Shown here one piece after another: positions 34,617 through 43,401 of a DNA stretch of 64,000 bases. The notes beneath the pieces were generated by a model. The model had not been told where the DNA came from. It searched no databases and saw nothing but the letters and a program-made list of their open reading frames with translations. The stretch is from Roseovarius salincola (lineage in GTDB: Bacteria; Pseudomonadota; Alphaproteobacteria; Rhodobacterales; Rhodobacteraceae). The first letter of the stretch is position 1; every line of letters starts with the position of its first letter. The stretch spans positions 81,453 to 145,452 of the forward strand of contig NZ_JAPTNL010000008.1 in assembly GCF_026891095.1 (NCBI RefSeq), in the 5' to 3' direction. The position numbers and the translations under genes were made by a program.

Positions 34617-35359
34617 ATGCCGTCACCGATGCGCCCGGACCTGACGGTCCTGCGCCCGAGGTGATGTTTCGTACCGAAGGGCTGACCAAGGTCTATGACA
34701 GCGGCCTGACCAAGGTGCATGCGCTGGCCGGGGTGGATCTCGAACTTTACGGCGGCGAGTTGTCGGTGCTGCTTGGCCCGTCGGGCTCGGGCAAATCCAC
34801 GCTGCTCAATATCCTGGGCGGGCTCGATCACGCCAGCGCCGGGCATGTCTGGTTCCGCGACCTTGAACTCACCGGGCTCGGGGATCGCGGCCTGACCCGC
34901 TATCGGCGCGATCACGTCGGGTTCGTCTTTCAGTTCTACAACCTCGTGGCCAGTCTCACGGCGCGCGAGAACGTGCAACTCGTGACCGATGTGGCGCGCG
35001 ATCCGATGTCGCCCGAAGAGGCGCTTGAACAGGTCGGGCTGGGGGCGCGGATGGATCACTTCCCCGCCGAGATGTCAGGCGGCGAGCAGCAGCGCGTCGC
35101 CATCGCCCGCGCCATCGCCAAGCGCCCCGAGGTGCTGCTTTGCGACGAACCGACCGGCGCGCTCGACAGCAAGACCGGGGTGCAGGTGCTCGAGGCGCTG
35201 CGCGAGATCAACGAAAGGCTGGGCACGACCACCGCGGTCATCACCCACAACGCCGAAATCCGCCGCATGGCGCATCGGGTGATCTGGTTCCGCGACGGGC
35301 AGATCGAGCGCGTCGAGACCAACGCCGAACGCATCGCCCCGGCGGATATCCACTGGTAG
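34613..35359 (+). CDS. ABC transporter ATP-binding protein (LolD/MacB type)
   Basis: A 248-residue ATPase of the type that pairs with FtsX-like permeases. Walker A is GPSGSGKST, the Q-loop [17 protein letters not shown] is typical of the LolD/MacB group, the signature is [15 protein letters not shown], and Walker B is [12 protein letters not shown]. The ATG overlaps the previous stop (ATGA). It is followed four bases later by its permease. Confidence 0.93.
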   Translation: MNAVTDAPGPDGPAPEVMFRTEGLTKVYDSGLTKVHALAGVDLELYGGELSVLLGPSGSGKSTLLNILGGLDHASAGHVWFRDLELTGLGDRGLTRYRRDHVGFVFQFYNLVASLTARENVQLVTDVARDPMSPEEALEQVGLGARMDHFPAEMSGGEQQRVAIARAIAKRPEVLLCDEPTGALDSKTGVQVLEALREINERLGTTTAVITHNAEIRRMAHRVIWFRDGQIERVETNAERIAPADIHW

Positions 35360-35362
35360 GGC

Positions 35363-37729
35363 ATGATGGACGCGCTCGACAAGAAGCTCCTGCGCGATTT
35401 TCGCCGCCTCTGGGCGCAGGCGCTGGCCATCGCGCTGGTGCTGGCCTGCGGCGTGGCGATCCTGATGACCACCTTCGGGATGTATGGCGCCCTCGAGGAC
35501 ACCCGCGCCGCCTATTACGAGCGCAACCGCTTTGCCGATGTCTTCGCCGGGGCCAACCGTGCCCCGGATTCCATTCTCTCCGACATTCGCGCCATCCCCG
35601 GCGTGCGTCAGGCCGAGGCGCGGGTGGTAAAGCATGTGATTCTCGATGTTCCGGGGCGGCTTGAAACGGTCACGGGGCGAATGATCTCGCTGCCCGAAAC
35701 GGGTGCCGCGCTGCTCAATCGCCCGGTGCTGCGCAACGGCCGTCTGCCGGACCCCGCCGCCACCGGCGAGGTGGCGGTGAACGAGCCCTTCGCGAATGCC
35801 AACGGGCTGCGCCCCGGCGACAGTTTCACCGCCAATCTGGGCGGGCGCAAGCGGGTGCTGACCCTGACCGGGACGCTGCTTTCGCCCGAATTCATCTACA
35901 CGATCGGCCCCGGCGCGATGATGCCGGACGCCGAGACCTTCGGCATCCTCTGGGTGCCCGCGCGCGTCGCCGATGCGGCTTTCGACATGCAGGGCGCCTT
36001 CAACGATCTGTCGCTCAAGCTCGACCCCCGCGCGCCCCAGGCCGAGGTGATCGACCGGCTCGATATATTGCTCGATCCCTATGGCGGCACCGGCGCGTAT
36101 GGGCGCGCCATCCAGACATCGCACAGTTTCGTCGATGCCGAGATCGAACAGCTGCGCAGCACCGCCATCATCCTGCCGCCGATCTTCTTCGGTATCACCG
36201 CCTTTCTGGTGGGCATGGTGATCGGGCGGATCATCGCGCTGGAACGCGCCGAGATCGGACTGCTCAAGGCGATCGGCTACAGCGATGTGGAAATCTGCGT
36301 TCATTACCTGATGCTGGCGGGTCTGGTGGCGGTGGTGGGGACGCTTCTGGGCTGGGCGGTGGGCACCTGGCTTTCGGGTGCGCTGGCGCGGCTTTACGCG
36401 CAGTTCTTCGACTTTCCCTACCTCATCTACCGCATCGCCTATGACGCCTATGCGATCTCGGGGCTGCTGGCGCTGGCCAGCGCCGCGCTCGGGGCGGCGC
36501 GCAGCGCGCTCCATGCCGCGCGCCTCGCGCCCGCGACGGCGATGTCGCCGCCCGCACCGCCCCGCTTCAGCCGCGGTCTGCTGGATCGCGCATTATCGCG
36601 CCTGCGCCTCTCGCAGCCGGTGATGATGATCCTGCGCAGCCTCATGCGCTGGCCGGTGCGTTCGGGGCTGACAACGCTTGGCCTGTCGCTGGCGGTGGCG
36701 GTGCTGGTGGCTTCCAGCTTCTTTTCGGACGCGCTCGACACGATCCTCGACAAGGCCTTCTATCAATCCAACCGGCAGGACGCGATGCTGCTGTTTTCGC
36801 CGGGCCTGCGCGACGACGCTCTTCAGGATGTCGCCAATCTGCCGGGAGTGCTGATGGCCGAGGGCCAGCAATTCCAGCCCGCCACCCTGCGCCACGGCCA
36901 CCTTGAAAAGGACACCGCCCTCGAGGCCCGCCCCCCCGGTGCCAGCCTTTCGCGCATCGTGGACACGGCGGGGCAGGCGATCGACGCGCCCCCCGGCGCG
37001 ATCCTCCTGTCCGAACGCCTTGCGGCACAGCTTGAAGCCCGCCCCGGCGACGTGATCGCGATCGAATTTCCCGACGGGCGCGACGAAATCCACCACCTGC
37101 CCGTCGCCGGGCTGGTCACGCAATATGTCGGGCTGGGCGCCTATGTGGACAGCGCCACGCTTGACCGCCTCAAACGCCAGTCGCCGCGCATCACCGCCGC
37201 CAACCTGCTGATCGACGATGCCGCCCTGCCGCAGCTTCATGCGGTGCTCAAGGACATGCCCGAACTTGGCGGGCTGGTCATGCTGACCCGCATGCGCCGC
37301 TCATTCGAGGACACGATCCGGCGCAACGTCACCACCATGACCACGGTCTATATCTCCATCGCGGTGCTGATCACTGTCGGCGTCGCCTATAACGGCGCAC
37401 GCATCCAGCTTTCCGAACGCGCCCGCGAACTCGCGAGCCTGCGCATCCTCGGCTTCACGCGGGGCGAGGTCTCCTTCGTGCTGATCGGGGAAACCATGCT
37501 GCTGGCGCTGCTGGCGCAGCCACTGGGCTGGGCGCTGGGCTGGCTGATCTCGGCGGCGCTGGCGCGCGGCTCCGCCTCGGATCTCTACTCCGTGCCCCTT
37601 GTTCTGGAACCCGCCGGCTTCGCCCGCGCCAGCCTCGTGGTGCTGGCCGCGTCGCTTGGGGCCGCCCTGCTGGTGCGCCGCCGCCTTGATGGTCTTGACC
37701 TTGTCGCTGTCATGAAAACACGGGAATAA
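35363..37729 (+). CDS. ABC transporter permease with two FtsX domains
   Basis: A 788-residue membrane protein. An N-terminal membrane segment (AQALAIALVLACGVAILMTTFG) is followed by a large periplasmic domain, then an FtsX core (IILPPIFFGITAFLVGMVIG and on), a second N-terminal-like segment and periplasmic domain, and a second FtsX core (TTVYISIAVLITVGVAYNGA and on). So one chain carries both halves of the permease. It works with the preceding ATPase and the following HlyD adaptor, like MacAB-type machines. The cargo is unknown. Confidence 0.92.
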   Translation: MMDALDKKLLRDFRRLWAQALAIALVLACGVAILMTTFGMYGALEDTRAAYYERNRFADVFAGANRAPDSILSDIRAIPGVRQAEARVVKHVILDVPGRLETVTGRMISLPETGAALLNRPVLRNGRLPDPAATGEVAVNEPFANANGLRPGDSFTANLGGRKRVLTLTGTLLSPEFIYTIGPGAMMPDAETFGILWVPARVADAAFDMQGAFNDLSLKLDPRAPQAEVIDRLDILLDPYGGTGAYGRAIQTSHSFVDAEIEQLRSTAIILPPIFFGITAFLVGMVIGRIIALERAEIGLLKAIGYSDVEICVHYLMLAGLVAVVGTLLGWAVGTWLSGALARLYAQFFDFPYLIYRIAYDAYAISGLLALASAALGAARSALHAARLAPATAMSPPAPPRFSRGLLDRALSRLRLSQPVMMILRSLMRWPVRSGLTTLGLSLAVAVLVASSFFSDALDTILDKAFYQSNRQDAMLLFSPGLRDDALQDVANLPGVLMAEGQQFQPATLRHGHLEKDTALEARPPGASLSRIVDTAGQAIDAPPGAILLSERLAAQLEARPGDVIAIEFPDGRDEIHHLPVAGLVTQYVGLGAYVDSATLDRLKRQSPRITAANLLIDDAALPQLHAVLKDMPELGGLVMLTRMRRSFEDTIRRNVTTMTTVYISIAVLITVGVAYNGARIQLSERARELASLRILGFTRGEVSFVLIGETMLLALLAQPLGWALGWLISAALARGSASDLYSVPLVLEPAGFARASLVVLAASLGAALLVRRRLDGLDLVAVMKTRE

Positions 37730-37735
37730 TGCATC

Positions 37736-38959
37736 ATGCCTTTCAAAGCCCGCAATGTCCTTCTCTATGGTCTTGGTGCCGCCGCCGCGCTCGGGCTTGG
37801 CTGGCTGGCGCTGCGCAGCGATCCGGTGCCGGTCGACCTTTACAAGCTGACCCGCGCGCCCATGCAGGTGACGGTCAACGCCGATGCCCGCACCCGCATC
37901 GCCGAAATCTACGAGGTCTCCGCGCCGATCGCGGGGATCGCCCGCCGCTCGCCCGTGCGCGAGGGCGATCCGGTCATCGCCGGTGAAACCGTGGTCGCCA
38001 TTGTCGAACCCGCCGCCTCGGGCCTGCTGGACATGCGCAGCCGCATTCAGGCCGAAGCCGCCGTGCGCGAGGCCGAAGCCGCGCTTGTCTCGGCGCGCAG
38101 TTCGCTGCGCCAGGCCGAGGAAGAGCTGAACTACGCGCGCACCGATCACGAGCGCACCCGCACGCTGGTGGAGCGTGGCGTCGCCTCGATCACCCGGCTC
38201 GAGGACGCCGAGCAACGCCTGCGCACCGCCGAGGCCGGGGCCGACGCCGCCGCCTCGAATCTCGAACGCGCCAACGGTGCGCTCGACCGGGTGCGCGCGG
38301 CGCTGATCGAACCGGGCGACGATCCCGCGCAACCTTCGTCCTGCTGTGTGAACCTTCATGCCCCGGTGGATGGAAGGGTGCTCAGGATCGAAACGATCAG
38401 CGAACGCCCCGTCACGGCGGGCACGCGGCTCTTGTCGGTGGGGCGGCCCGAGGATCTGGAAATCGTGGCTGATCTTCTCTCGACCGATGCCGTGCGCCTT
38501 CGCCCCGGCGCGCGCGCCGTGGTCGAACGCTGGGGCGGGGCCGGGACGCTGGCGGCGGAACTGACCAAGATCGAACCCTCGGGCTATACAAAGGTGTCCG
38601 CGCTCGGGATCGAGGAACAGCGCGTTGATGTGGTCTTCGACCTCGTGACCCCGGTCGCGGAACGTGCAGGGCTTGGCGACGGGTTCTCCGTCTTTCTGCG
38701 CATTGTCGAATGGGAGGCCGATGATGTCCTCCAGGTGCCTCTGGGCGCGATCTTCCGTCAGGGGCGGGACTGGGCGGTGTTCGTCGCCGACAAGGACGAC
38801 ACCGCGCGCCTTCAGGTGATCGAACTGGGGCGGCGCAACGAGACCGGCGCTCAGGTGCTTTCGGGGCTCGAGGCCGGGCAGCGGGTCATCACCCATCCTT
38901 CCGATGCCATCCGCGACGGGGTCAGGATCGTGCCGCGCGACGCCGAGCAGGGCGCGTGA
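37736..38959 (+). CDS. HlyD-family periplasmic adaptor protein
   Basis: A 407-residue membrane-fusion protein with an N-terminal anchor (NVLLYGLGAAAALGLGWLAL), a lipoyl-like/coiled-coil hairpin rich in Ala, Glu and Arg (residues about 100-180: RIQAEAAVREAEAALVSARS), and beta-barrel domains behind. It starts 6 bases after the permease and so completes a three-part ABC export system. No outer-membrane channel is encoded nearby. Confidence 0.9.
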   Translation: MPFKARNVLLYGLGAAAALGLGWLALRSDPVPVDLYKLTRAPMQVTVNADARTRIAEIYEVSAPIAGIARRSPVREGDPVIAGETVVAIVEPAASGLLDMRSRIQAEAAVREAEAALVSARSSLRQAEEELNYARTDHERTRTLVERGVASITRLEDAEQRLRTAEAGADAAASNLERANGALDRVRAALIEPGDDPAQPSSCCVNLHAPVDGRVLRIETISERPVTAGTRLLSVGRPEDLEIVADLLSTDAVRLRPGARAVVERWGGAGTLAAELTKIEPSGYTKVSALGIEEQRVDVVFDLVTPVAERAGLGDGFSVFLRIVEWEADDVLQVPLGAIFRQGRDWAVFVADKDDTARLQVIELGRRNETGAQVLSGLEAGQRVITHPSDAIRDGVRIVPRDAEQGA

Positions 38960-38978
38960 CCCGGCACCGCGCGCTGCG

Positions 38979-40013
38979 TCACGACATGAAAGCCTGCACC
39001 GCAACCGCACCAGCATAGACCAGCAACAGCGCGCTGCTCTCCACTCCGATGCGCCCCGGCCCGTGGCGCTCGCGCACGATCAGCCCGATCAGCAGAATGC
39101 TTGTCATCAGCATACCCACGGCGATCCAGAACATGTCGGCGCGCCCGATCGCGTGATAGATCGACCCCTCGCGGTAACCCACATCCGCCGCCGTCAGAAA
39201 AAGCACGTCAAAGGTGTTGCCGCCGATGATCCCGCCCACGGCCAGTTGCACCGCCCCGCGCCGTACGGCGGCCAGCGTGGTGATCAGCTCGGGCAGCGAT
39301 GTCGCCACCGCCGTCATCAGCGCCCCGACCACCGTCGCCGGAATTCCCATCCGCTCGGGCATTTGCACGGCGATCTTCGACATGGTCCACCCGGCCAGCC
39401 CCAGGATCATCACCAGGACGCCAAAACGCAGCAGCAGCGAAACCAGGCTGCCCGCAGCCTTATGGTCGGTGTCTGGCCGGTCCTCGCGTGTCTGCGGCGT
39501 GCTGACGGGCCGCCACATCGGCGCGGCCCGCACCTGTCCGCCGACCCGCAGCCCCGCGACATAGATCACCGGCAACAGCAGCGATACCGGATGCACCCCC
39601 AGAACCGAAACCTCCGGTCCGGTCCAGGCCGCCAGCGGCAGGCCCAGCATCAAGGTCAGAAGGCTGGCCTGATAAAGGATCGCAGGATCGGCCGAGGCAT
39701 GTTCCAGATTTGCACGCCGGTATGTGATGTCGGCCAGCGCCAGAAAGGCGGTCTGCGCCGCGATCCCGCCCACGGCGTTGGAAAAGGCAAGCGACGCCTC
39801 GCCATCAATCGCGGCCGTGACCGAGACCACCGTGCCCGAGAGCGACGTCGCCATGCCCAGCAGAACCGCCCCGGTGATCGCCTCGCCCACGCCGGTCCGG
39901 TCAGCCAGCTGGTCGGCCTTCTCGGTCAGCCGGACGCCGACCACCGCGATCACCGCGGCGGTCGCAAGAAACCCGGCGATCAAGCCGGGCAGGGACAGAG
40001 CATCGAACCACAT
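38979..40013 (-). CDS. CaCA-family (sodium/calcium exchanger-like) membrane protein
   Basis: A 344-residue protein with about ten hydrophobic segments and two alpha repeats. The second repeat is complete (TAVATSLPELITTLAAVRRG, then GGIIGGNTFDVLFL). The first is altered: GMATSLSGTVVSVTAAIDGE has no Glu where SLPEL is expected, followed by SNAVGGIAAQTAFL. The transported ion is therefore uncertain. The ATG at 40013 is chosen; the upstream in-frame part is basic and lies in the operator region. It converges with the HlyD gene and diverges from the transpeptidase gene. Confidence 0.85.
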   Translation of the reverse strand: MWFDALSLPGLIAGFLATAAVIAVVGVRLTEKADQLADRTGVGEAITGAVLLGMATSLSGTVVSVTAAIDGEASLAFSNAVGGIAAQTAFLALADITYRRANLEHASADPAILYQASLLTLMLGLPLAAWTGPEVSVLGVHPVSLLLPVIYVAGLRVGGQVRAAPMWRPVSTPQTREDRPDTDHKAAGSLVSLLLRFGVLVMILGLAGWTMSKIAVQMPERMGIPATVVGALMTAVATSLPELITTLAAVRRGAVQLAVGGIIGGNTFDVLFLTAADVGYREGSIYHAIGRADMFWIAVGMLMTSILLIGLIVRERHGPGRIGVESSALLLVYAGAVAVQAFMS

Positions 40014-40075
40014 TGCGTCCAATCTGGGCTCCCCGCTGTGCGATGGCAAACGCAAAGCTGCGGTCTGGTTTTTCC

Positions 40076-40149
40076 GGTTTTGTACAAACCTTCGGCGGGG
40101 TCGGACGAATTGCGTGCAAAACCGGCGTACAAAACGGACGTTTTGTACG
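40076..40149. promoter_or_regulatory. cluster of GTACAAAA palindromes between divergent genes
   Basis: A perfect inverted repeat with 11-base arms, CGTACAAAACG (40126-40136) and CGTTTTGTACG (40139-40149), has a 2-base centre. A second partial palindrome, GGTTTTGTACAAACC, sits at 40076-40090 and a half site GTGCAAAACC lies between. The pattern looks like operators for one dimeric regulator controlling both flanking genes. The regulator is not identified. Confidence 0.65.
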
Positions 40150-40205
40150 CTCTGTCCGGGCGCGTGGTCTTCCATGCGCGGGCGTTTTGCGGCAACACTC
40201 AGGGG

Positions 40206-40709
40206 ATGACACAAGATGACCTTGTTCTCACGCCAATGGGCCTGCGTTTCCAGCGCCGCCTCTATCCCTGCTCGATCGGGCGGGGCGGGCTAAGTCATTG
40301 TAAACGCGAAGGAGATGGCGCCACTCCGGTGGGAACATTGCATATCGTCGCCATGTTTTACCGCCCCGACCGCGTGGCCCGCCCCGCGCCCTGGGCGCAA
40401 CCCATCGGCCCATCGGACCTCTGGTCCGACGATCCTTCGGATCAGTTCTATAACCTGTTGGTTCAAAAGCCTTATTCCGGCTCGCACGAGGTGCTTCGCC
40501 GGGCCGATCCGCTCTATGATCTGATTCTGATCACCGATTGGAACTGGCCCCACGCCATCCCCGGCAAGGGGTCGTGCATCTTCATTCACCAATGGCGCCG
40601 CCCGCATTACCCGACCGAGGGCTGCGTGGCGCTGAGGCGCGACCACCTTATTGATATTGCAGGACAAATAAGCCCCGGATCACGGCTGATTCTGCGCGCG
40701 CGGCCCTAG
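40206..40709 (+). CDS. L,D-transpeptidase (YkuD) family protein
   Basis: A 167-residue protein that is essentially a bare YkuD domain. The active-site His and Cys are His128 and Cys140 in IFIHQWRRPHYPTEGCVAL; such enzymes link peptidoglycan stems or attach proteins to them. No signal peptide is visible, which is unusual for a periplasmic activity but common in this subgroup. The ATG at 40206 follows AGGGG. It is divergent from the exchanger, and its stop overlaps the YggS stop by four bases. Confidence 0.88.
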   Translation: MTQDDLVLTPMGLRFQRRLYPCSIGRGGLSHCKREGDGATPVGTLHIVAMFYRPDRVARPAPWAQPIGPSDLWSDDPSDQFYNLLVQKPYSGSHEVLRRADPLYDLILITDWNWPHAIPGKGSCIFIHQWRRPHYPTEGCVALRRDHLIDIAGQISPGSRLILRARP

Positions 40710-41353
40710 TTCCGCGCGCCGAAAATCGCGCTTCCCACCCGCACATGGGTTGCGCCAAGCGCGATGGCCTTCTCGAAATCCCCGCTCATCCCCATTGATA
40801 AGCCATTGAGTCCATTGCGTTTTGCGATCTTATCCAGCAATGCGAAATGCAGGCTGGGTTCCTCGTCGACGGGGGGGATGCACATCAACCCGCGCACGGA
40901 CAGGTCCATCCCTTTGCAATCATTGATGAAATCGTCCGCATCAGCGGGCAGAACCCCGGCCTTCTGATCCTCTTCACCGGTGTTGATCTGTATGAACAGC
41001 TCCGGGCAATGCCCCTCTTCCTGCGCCAGCCGGGCGATGGTTTTCGCCAGCTTGGGGCGGTCCACCGAATGAATCGACTGGAACAGATCAAAGGCCTGGC
41101 GCGCCTTGTTGGTCTGAAGCGGGCCGATCAGGTGTAGGTCAATATCTTGAAATCGTTCACGAAAATCAGGCCACTTGCCGGCCGCCTCCTGAACGCGGTT
41201 CTCGCCGAAACAGCGGTGCCCCGCTTCCAGAACCGCCGCGACGCGCGCATCGGGCTGCTGTTTGGAGACCGCGATCAGCGTCACGCTCCCCGCCGCGCGC
41301 CCGGCGTTCTCCTCGGCCTTGTGAATACGGTTCCTGATGTCTTCGAGACTCAT
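40706..41353 (-). CDS. YggS-family PLP-binding protein
   Basis: A 215-residue PLP-binding protein of the YggS/PLPBP group, involved in PLP balance and amino-acid homeostasis (family knowledge). The PLP lysine is in TLIAVSKQQP near residue 30; HLIGPLQTNKAR, SIHSVDR and LSMGMSGDFEKAIALGATHVRVGSAIFG are all typical. The ATG at 41353 gives the usual family length; upstream in-frame sequence is not conserved in character. Confidence 0.95.
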   Translation of the reverse strand: MSLEDIRNRIHKAEENAGRAAGSVTLIAVSKQQPDARVAAVLEAGHRCFGENRVQEAAGKWPDFRERFQDIDLHLIGPLQTNKARQAFDLFQSIHSVDRPKLAKTIARLAQEEGHCPELFIQINTGEEDQKAGVLPADADDFINDCKGMDLSVRGLMCIPPVDEEPSLHFALLDKIAKRNGLNGLSMGMSGDFEKAIALGATHVRVGSAIFGARN

Positions 41354-41513
41354 GTGGCGGCTCTCCCCGCTGGTTCTGTGCCGGTCGCCTGTTTGCCACA
41401 GTCCGATACAAACGCACAATCCCCGCCGGAAAGCCCGATACGATTTCAGTAAACACCTTGCTCCGCTGTCCCAGCTTGGATAGTAGGGAAGGGAAACAAA
41501 CTCGGATTGCGCA

Positions 41514-41984
41514 ATGACAAAGTCCTGCATCAGAAACGCCGCTCTTACAACGATCTGCCTTGCAGTGCTTGCCTCTTGCGGCTCTTTCCGGAACGAAGGT
41601 CTGGACCCTGACGCGTATACCTCGCCGACCTCGGCGCGTGCAAAGGCCAGTGGCTCGCTGTTCGACATATTCAAAAGCGGTGACGCCCAGATCAAGGTTA
41701 ACCGCTTCCTGTGGAACGGCTCGCTGGACGTGCTGGACTTCCTTCCGATTCAGACGGCGGATCCGTTTACCGGCGTGATATCAACAGGTTACGGAACACC
41801 CCCCGGAGGCGGACCGGCCTACAGGGCGACAATCCTGATCAGTGATCCGGCGCTTGATGCGCGCTCGCTGAACGTGGCGCTTCAGACCCGCAGCGGCCCT
41901 GTCAGCGCAGGCACGCAGCGCGCCGTCGAGGACGCGATCCTTGCTCGCGCCCGCCAGTTGCGCATCAACGCCGGCAAATACTGA
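41514..41984 (+). CDS. DUF3576-family lipoprotein
   Basis: A 156-residue lipoprotein. The signal ends in a lipobox LASC (cleavage before Cys22). The mature part contains the DUF3576 landmarks VNRFLWNGSLDVLDFLPIQTADPFTGVI and VEDAILARARQLR. This family normally sits just upstream of leuS-lptE in Rhodobacterales and is thought to belong to the cell envelope; the function is unknown. Confidence 0.88.
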   Translation: MTKSCIRNAALTTICLAVLASCGSFRNEGLDPDAYTSPTSARAKASGSLFDIFKSGDAQIKVNRFLWNGSLDVLDFLPIQTADPFTGVISTGYGTPPGGGPAYRATILISDPALDARSLNVALQTRSGPVSAGTQRAVEDAILARARQLRINAGKY

Positions 41985-42003
41985 AGACCCGGCGGCGCGC
42001 GGC

Positions 42004-43251
42004 TCAGACCGGCGCGCCGTCCATGATCTGGGATACCCAGTCCAGCTGCCGGGGCAGGCAGATCGTGCGCAAATCATATTTCGCCAGCACATCCGCGCGC
42101 GCCGCTTCCCCCAAGCGCCGCCGCGCCGCTTCATCGTTAAGCAGATCGCAGACCTGTCCGACCAGAGCGTCGCCATCGAAGAAATCCACCAACCGTCCAT
42201 TTTCATCATGACTCAGGACTTCGCGCACCGGTTCCGTGTCGCTTGCGACAATGGCCGCGCCGCAGCTCATGGCCTCAAGCAGGCTCCAGCTCAGCACGAA
42301 AGGGTAGGTCAGATAGACATGCACCCGGCTGACCTGCAACAGCCGCGTGAAATCGTCATGGGGGATGCGGCCGGGAAAATGCACCCGCGCCCAGTCGGCA
42401 TCGGGAATGTCCGCGCGCACCTCGTCGATGAACACCTGTTTCCAGGTCTGCCCGGCAGGCGGGCGCGCGCCGTAGCTGACCTCGTCCCCGCCGACGATGA
42501 CGATCTGCGCCTCTGGTCGTTCTGCAAGCAGCCAGGGCAGGGAACGCATGAAAATATGATAGCCGCGATAGGGCTCGAGGTTGCGATTGACGAAGGTGAT
42601 CACCTCGTCCGTGACGCTCAGCTCGGGCAGGCCATCCAGTGACAGGCGCGCCTTGGGGCAGGGGCGCGCCATGGCGCTGTCGATCCCGTCATGGCAGATG
42701 GTGATGCGCTCGCGGAAGTCCTCGGGAAAGGTTTCGGCCTGAAAACGCGTCGGGCTGATCCCCGCATCCATGATCGGAGAATGGATCTGATTGTTGAGGT
42801 TTTTCATGCGGATGCGCAGCCGTGACAGCTCCGCATCGCCCTTGTCGAACTCGGGATCGAAATGCAGATGCGGATAATCGGCCTGATGATAAAGCTCGCA
42901 ATAAAGCCCGATCCGCGCCGTCGGCCAGACATCGTTGAGGAACATCGATTCGCCCCAGCCCGGGTGCGCCAGGATCAGGTCGGGGGTGAAACCCTTGTCG
43001 CGCAATGCCCGCGCCGCGCGATAGCACGCCTCGCCACGGGTCAGCTTGGTGTCGAGATCGACCAGCCAGGGATGCAGGTTCTGCCCCGACCGCTTGGGCA
43101 AGCGATAGGGAACAAGGCGCACGCCGTTCCAGTTGGCGGGTTCCTTGGCGCGCAGCGTCAGCGCCACGCATTGATGCCCCCTTGCCGCCAGCAGCGGCGC
43201 GAGATGCTTGAACTGGCCCGGAAAATTCTGGTGGATGAAGAGGATTTTCAT
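42004..43251 (-). CDS. GT4-family glycosyltransferase
   Basis: A 415-residue protein with two Rossmann-like halves typical of the GT-B fold. It begins MKILFIHQNFPGQFKHLAPLL. The C-terminal half has the GT4 motif region with PFVLSWSLLEAMSCGAAIVASDTEPVREV (the E-x7-E type nucleotide-sugar site). The start at 43251 suits the family. It is on the minus strand inside the DUF3576-leuS interval, which is usually free of other genes. The sugar and acceptor are unknown. Confidence 0.88.
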   Translation of the reverse strand: MKILFIHQNFPGQFKHLAPLLAARGHQCVALTLRAKEPANWNGVRLVPYRLPKRSGQNLHPWLVDLDTKLTRGEACYRAARALRDKGFTPDLILAHPGWGESMFLNDVWPTARIGLYCELYHQADYPHLHFDPEFDKGDAELSRLRIRMKNLNNQIHSPIMDAGISPTRFQAETFPEDFRERITICHDGIDSAMARPCPKARLSLDGLPELSVTDEVITFVNRNLEPYRGYHIFMRSLPWLLAERPEAQIVIVGGDEVSYGARPPAGQTWKQVFIDEVRADIPDADWARVHFPGRIPHDDFTRLLQVSRVHVYLTYPFVLSWSLLEAMSCGAAIVASDTEPVREVLSHDENGRLVDFFDGDALVGQVCDLLNDEAARRRLGEAARADVLAKYDLRTICLPRQLDWVSQIMDGAPV

Positions 43252-43401
43252 CGAAAGCAACACCTGGCACTGATTTTCATTCGTTATAGGACTGCGCAGC
43301 GGCGCTGCATAGGTCCGCATTTTTGCGCCAGACCACTGGACCCCGCGCGCCGTGCAGCCTATCACGCGAGGCAATGAACGGGACCATGAAGGGTTTGAGG
43401 C

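Noticed and set aside
43265..43280. TGGCAC followed by TTCA upstream of leuS, as a second sigma-54 candidate
   Set aside because: The -12 GC is missing and leuS is a housekeeping gene.
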